Source: Sandarakinorhabdus sp. (GTDB lineage Bacteria > Pseudomonadota > Alphaproteobacteria > Sphingomonadales > Sphingomonadaceae). Taken from it: 6,546 bases of DNA. This document shows positions 5,527 through 6,546 of the stretch, in pieces. The position numbers and the translations under genes were made by a program. Every line of letters begins with the position of its first letter. The first letter of the stretch is position 1. The DNA lies in assembly GCA_025458465.1 (NCBI GenBank), contig JALOSK010000110.1, forward strand, positions 1 to 6,546, in the 5' to 3' direction. The notes under the pieces were generated by a model, which ran no database searches, had not been told where the DNA came from, and was given only the letters and a program-made list of their open reading frames with translations.

Positions 5527-6545
5527 CAGGGTTTGCGTCCGCCAAAGAAGAAATAACTCGCCGGCCCGGTCTGCTCATAACGGGCAAAGCTGCTGCCCTG
5601 GTCAAAGCCGGCCCGCACCAGTTCGGCGGCCATGTCAAGCTCGGCAAAGCCGGTCCAGAACGGCTCGCCATTGTGGCGCACCTGCCAGTGATTGGTCACC
5701 TGCTTGATCAGCGGCATGTGGTGCGGCTGGTAGGGCACATCCAGATGCAGCACGAGCCCGCCCGGCCGCAGCAGGCGCCAGCATTCGCGCAGGATGTCGT
5801 GCACCTGCGCCGCCGTGGTTTCGTGGAACATGATGATCGAAACGATCAGATCGACACTGGCATCCGGCAGCGTGGTCGCGCCGGCATCCATTTCCGCAAA
5901 ATGCACGGCAACGCCGGCCTGTTCGGCCTGGGCATGCGCATAGCGGATGAAGGGCCGGGCAACGTCGATGCCGGTCACCTGTGCCTGCGGCCATTCGCGC
6001 TTGTAGGCCAGGGTTTCCTCGCCGGTGCCGCAGCCCATGTCGAGAATGGCGGCCGGTTCAAGATCGGGCGCATAACGGCGGGCAACCGAAGCGACGAAAC
6101 GGCCCATGGCATCGCTGGCCGGCGGACCGGCCGCGCTCATGCCCTTGGCCTTGCGATACAGCTCGATGGTGCCGGCATAGTTCAGCGCCGCTTCAACATC
6201 ATCGGCCCGGCGTTCGCGCCAATAGCCGCCGGGCTGGCGGTGGATTTCGGTGGTGGCGACCGGCGCCTTGACCAGCAATGTGTCGCTCAGGGCCATGCTG
6301 CCCTGCCGCTCGGGCGCATTGGCCAGGGCGGCAAAGGCGGCCACCTGGCCATCGATGGTGCGATCGGTGGTGCGCTGCACCGCATCCCACATCATGTTCT
6401 GGCTGTGGAAGGTGAGCGATGCCCACAGGCGGTACAGCGGATGCGGTTCCAGCACGGCTGCCGCCTGCGCGCGGGTTTCCGGCGGCGCTGCCGCGCTTGC
6501 CCGTTCGAAAACCGGTGCCAGCGCCGTTTCCACATCGAAGTTCAC
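5526..6545 (-). CDS. Class I SAM-dependent methyltransferase
   Basis: A protein of at least 339 residues ending at 5526. The C-terminal two thirds form a Rossmann-like methyltransferase domain (Methyltransf_11/25 type): motif I ILDMGCGTG at residues 167-175 binds S-adenosylmethionine, GID at 192-194 supplies the acidic residue for the ribose, the LPDASVDLIVSIIMFHE segment at 226-242 is motif II/III with a His-Glu pair near the active site, and LLRPGGLVLHLD at 258-269 is the usual post-motif strand. The first 160 residues are a helical extension of unclear function that may bind substrate. The only start visible is a GTG at 6545, one base from the window edge, so the true start may be this or further upstream. 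It probably methylates a small molecule; the acceptor cannot be told. It is coupled by TGATG to the small protein that follows. Confidence 0.9.
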   Translation of the reverse strand: MNFDVETALAPVFERASAAAPPETRAQAAAVLEPHPLYRLWASLTFHSQNMMWDAVQRTTDRTIDGQVAAFAALANAPERQGSMALSDTLLVKAPVATTEIHRQPGGYWRERRADDVEAALNYAGTIELYRKAKGMSAAGPPASDAMGRFVASVARRYAPDLEPAAILDMGCGTGEETLAYKREWPQAQVTGIDVARPFIRYAHAQAEQAGVAVHFAEMDAGATTLPDASVDLIVSIIMFHETTAAQVHDILRECWRLLRPGGLVLHLDVPYQPHHMPLIKQVTNHWQVRHNGEPFWTGFAELDMAAELVRAGFDQGSSFARYEQTGPASYFFFGGRKP

Positions 6546-6546
6546 A

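Noticed and set aside
4387..5556. 389-residue plus-strand open frame
   Set aside because: It is antisense to the fibrillin-like and small-protein genes, rich in Arg/His/Gln, with no recognisable motif. It runs through the inverted repeat, and the minus-strand genes have clear ribosome sites and junctions.

Overview
The window is a compact, GC-rich bacterial stretch in which every supportable gene lies on the minus strand, so transcription runs from the right end to the left. Base composition, codon use and protein style (short leaders, Ala/Arg/Pro-rich, GxxGQ-type serine hydrolase, short class A flavin monooxygenase) suggest an alphaproteobacterium, most likely a sphingomonad. That placement is inference; no rRNA or marker gene is present.

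In order of transcription: (1) a class I SAM-dependent methyltransferase that reaches the right edge; (2) a 105-residue helical protein of unknown function, joined to it by a TGATG stop/start overlap; (3) a 171-bp gap with a perfect 13-bp inverted repeat and a second small palindrome beside it; (4) a 222-residue protein resembling the PAP/fibrillin (plastid-lipid-associated) family; (5) a 12-helix GPH-type (MFS_2) transporter overlapping it by 4 bp (ATGA); (6) after 31 bp, an exported NylB/class C beta-lactamase-like serine hydrolase; (7) a 116-bp gap with a small hairpin; (8) a class A FAD monooxygenase of aromatic-hydroxylase type; (9) the N-terminal 145 residues of an arylmalonate decarboxylase/maleate isomerase-like enzyme, joined to the monooxygenase by a second TGATG overlap and cut by the left edge.

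Read together, the genes look like an accessory catabolic or tailoring locus: an exported hydrolase could release a substrate, the symporter import it, the flavoenzyme hydroxylate it and the racemase/decarboxylase-fold enzyme decarboxylate or isomerise the product. The methyltransferase, the small protein and the fibrillin-like (possibly lipophile-binding) protein fit a small hydrophobic or aromatic compound. The substrate cannot be read from sequence. The most unusual parts are the fibrillin-like protein in a transporter operon, the orphan small protein, the structured leader before the fibrillin-like gene and the coupled monooxygenase/AMDase-like pair. No mobile element, CRISPR array, tRNA or rRNA was seen.
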